In this document: positions 63,436 to 64,000 of the stretch, one piece after another | Layout: each line of letters begins with the position of its first letter | How positions within the stretch are numbered: position 1 is the stretch's first letter | Source of the DNA: Barrientosiimonas humi | GTDB lineage: Bacteria > Actinomycetota > Actinomycetes > Actinomycetales > Dermatophilaceae | DNA length: 64,000 nt | Reading direction: 5' to 3' | Assembly (NCBI RefSeq): GCF_006716095.1 | Contig: NZ_VFOK01000001.1 | Coordinates: 771,375-835,374, forward strand | Position numbers and translations under genes: made by a program | Notes under the pieces: generated by a model | What the model was told of the DNA's origin: nothing | Seen by the model: only the letters and a program-made list of their open reading frames with translations | Databases searched by the model: none

Positions 63436-64000
63436 GCGGCAAGGAGCGCGTAGCGCAGGTTGCGGGCGAGGAACGAGCCCGCGGCCGGAGCGGAGTGCGA
63501 CCGAGCGCGACAGAAGGCATGAGCGGCGAGGAGCGCGTAGCGCAGGTTGCGGGCGAGGAACGAGCACGCGGCCGGAGCGGAGTGCGACCGAGCGCGACAG
63601 CGGGCACGAGCGGCGAGGTTGCGGGCGAGGAGCGCGTAGCGCAGGTGGCGGCGTACTGCCTGGGTCTGGGCGACGACGCGCTGGTCTACGCACAGCGGCT
63701 GGGGGAGTGGATCTCGCGGGCGCCGCAGATCGAGGAGGACATGGCCCTCGGCAACGTGGGGCTGGACCTGCTCGGGCAGGCGCGGGCGCTGCTGACCCAC
63801 GCGGGTGAGCTCGACGGCGGCGGCCGCAGCGAGGACGACCTGGCCTACTTCCGCGACGAGCGGGAGTTCCGCAACGTGCATCTCGTGGAGCAGCCGCGCG
63901 GGGACTTCGGGTTCGAGATGGCGCGGCTGCTGTGGTTCGCCTCCTACCAGTGCGAGCTGTACGCCCGGCTCACCACGTCGAGCGACCCGGTGCTCGCCGG
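63432..64000 (+). CDS. paaC: Phenylacetyl-CoA epoxidase subunit C, partial, with repeat-derived N-terminus
   Basis: Structural partner of PaaA. The frame is open to the window end. The family begins near residue 75 with YCLGLGDDALVYAQRLGEW, then ALGNVGLDLLGQARALLTHAG and DEREFRNVHLVEQPRGDFGFEM. The first about 70 residues, if translated from GTG 63432 (overlapping the paaB stop), are a repeat (ERVAQVAGEERARGRSGVRP twice). A shorter start at GTG 63645 would match normal PaaC length, leaving the repeats as a leader. The true start is unclear. Confidence 0.9.
   Translation, partial: MSGKERVAQVAGEERARGRSGVRPSATEGMSGEERVAQVAGEERARGRSGVRPSATAGTSGEVAGEERVAQVAAYCLGLGDDALVYAQRLGEWISRAPQIEEDMALGNVGLDLLGQARALLTHAGELDGGGRSEDDLAYFRDEREFRNVHLVEQPRGDFGFEMARLLWFASYQCELYARLTTSSDPVLA
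63444..63647 (+). repeat. 87-bp tandem unit at the paaB-paaC junction
   Basis: GAGCGCGTAGCGCAGG starts at 63444 and 63531 (87 bp, 29 codons) and again at 63630 after a shortened 99-bp unit. Units one and two differ at a few bases only. The frame of paaC is kept throughout. Confidence 0.93.

Overview
The window is a gene-dense, very GC-rich stretch of an actinobacterial chromosome, most likely order Micrococcales (Dermacoccaceae/Intrasporangiaceae-like; inferred from gene content, not from a search). Supporting signs are a mycothiol-dependent nitroreductase-type DsbA protein, tandem clpP1-clpP2-clpX, a short translational T-box before ileS, a folC-DUF4233-uppP-ndk block, a DUF222/HNH endonuclease, many GTG starts, and operons joined by ATGA/GTGA stop-start overlaps. 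No phage, insertion sequence or CRISPR array was seen; the unusual material is a set of short repeat families.

Layout. 1-8.6 kb: mechanosensitive channel (partial), malQ, pepN, mycothiol-type reductase, rpiB, membrane-anchored PP2C/SpoIIE phosphatase, small MT0933-type protein. 8.7-13.4 kb: tRNA-Gly, tRNA-Pro, tig, clpP1, clpP2, clpX (protein folding and proteolysis). 13.4-14.2 kb: gene-free repeat region with a 59-bp tandem array. 14.2-18.3 kb (minus): DUF4129 / small membrane protein / MoxR / DUF58 / membrane protein operon. 18.4-24.1 kb: hemerythrin, valS (archaeal/rickettsial sequence type), GAD-like/Tdi1-type protein, FAD-linked oxidase. 24.3-31.4 kb: T-box, ileS, GNAT, folC, DUF4233, uppP, ndk. 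31.4-36.5 kb: MarR regulator, then mreB-mreC-mreD-mrdA (rod-shape peptidoglycan machinery). 36.5-40.1 kb (minus): a TOMM-type (thiazole/oxazole-modified peptide) operon whose first gene is a membrane protein with a CCSCCCCC tract near its N-terminus, followed by an E1-like cyclodehydratase, a YcaO protein and a SagB-type dehydrogenase. 40.2-43.3 kb: rpsO and pnp. 43.5-54.7 kb: lipoprotein, YihY/BrkB protein, PhoD-type phosphatase, DUF2306 + MarR pair, M14 carboxypeptidase, dapB, DedA protein, DUF222/HNH endonuclease, P-loop kinase. 54.8-60.4 kb: lactate use (lldP-lutA-lutB-lutC) divergent from a GntR/FadR regulator. 60.4-62.0 kb: azlC-azlD with an acetyltransferase. 62.1-64.0 kb: start of a phenylacetate operon (paaA, paaB, paaC partial).

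The main candidate for an undescribed system is the four-gene TOMM operon at 36.5-40.1 kb. The genes are tightly packed (three GTGA overlaps or a 7-nt gap), the modification enzymes are recognisable, and no small precursor gene, protease or exporter is visible. The Cys-rich head of the five-helix membrane protein is the obvious candidate substrate, which would make the product a heterocycle-modified membrane protein rather than a secreted toxin. A second set of observations concerns dispersed repeats that have entered coding sequence: one lies in frame near the start of paaB, and an 87-bp duplicated unit lies in frame at the start of paaC.
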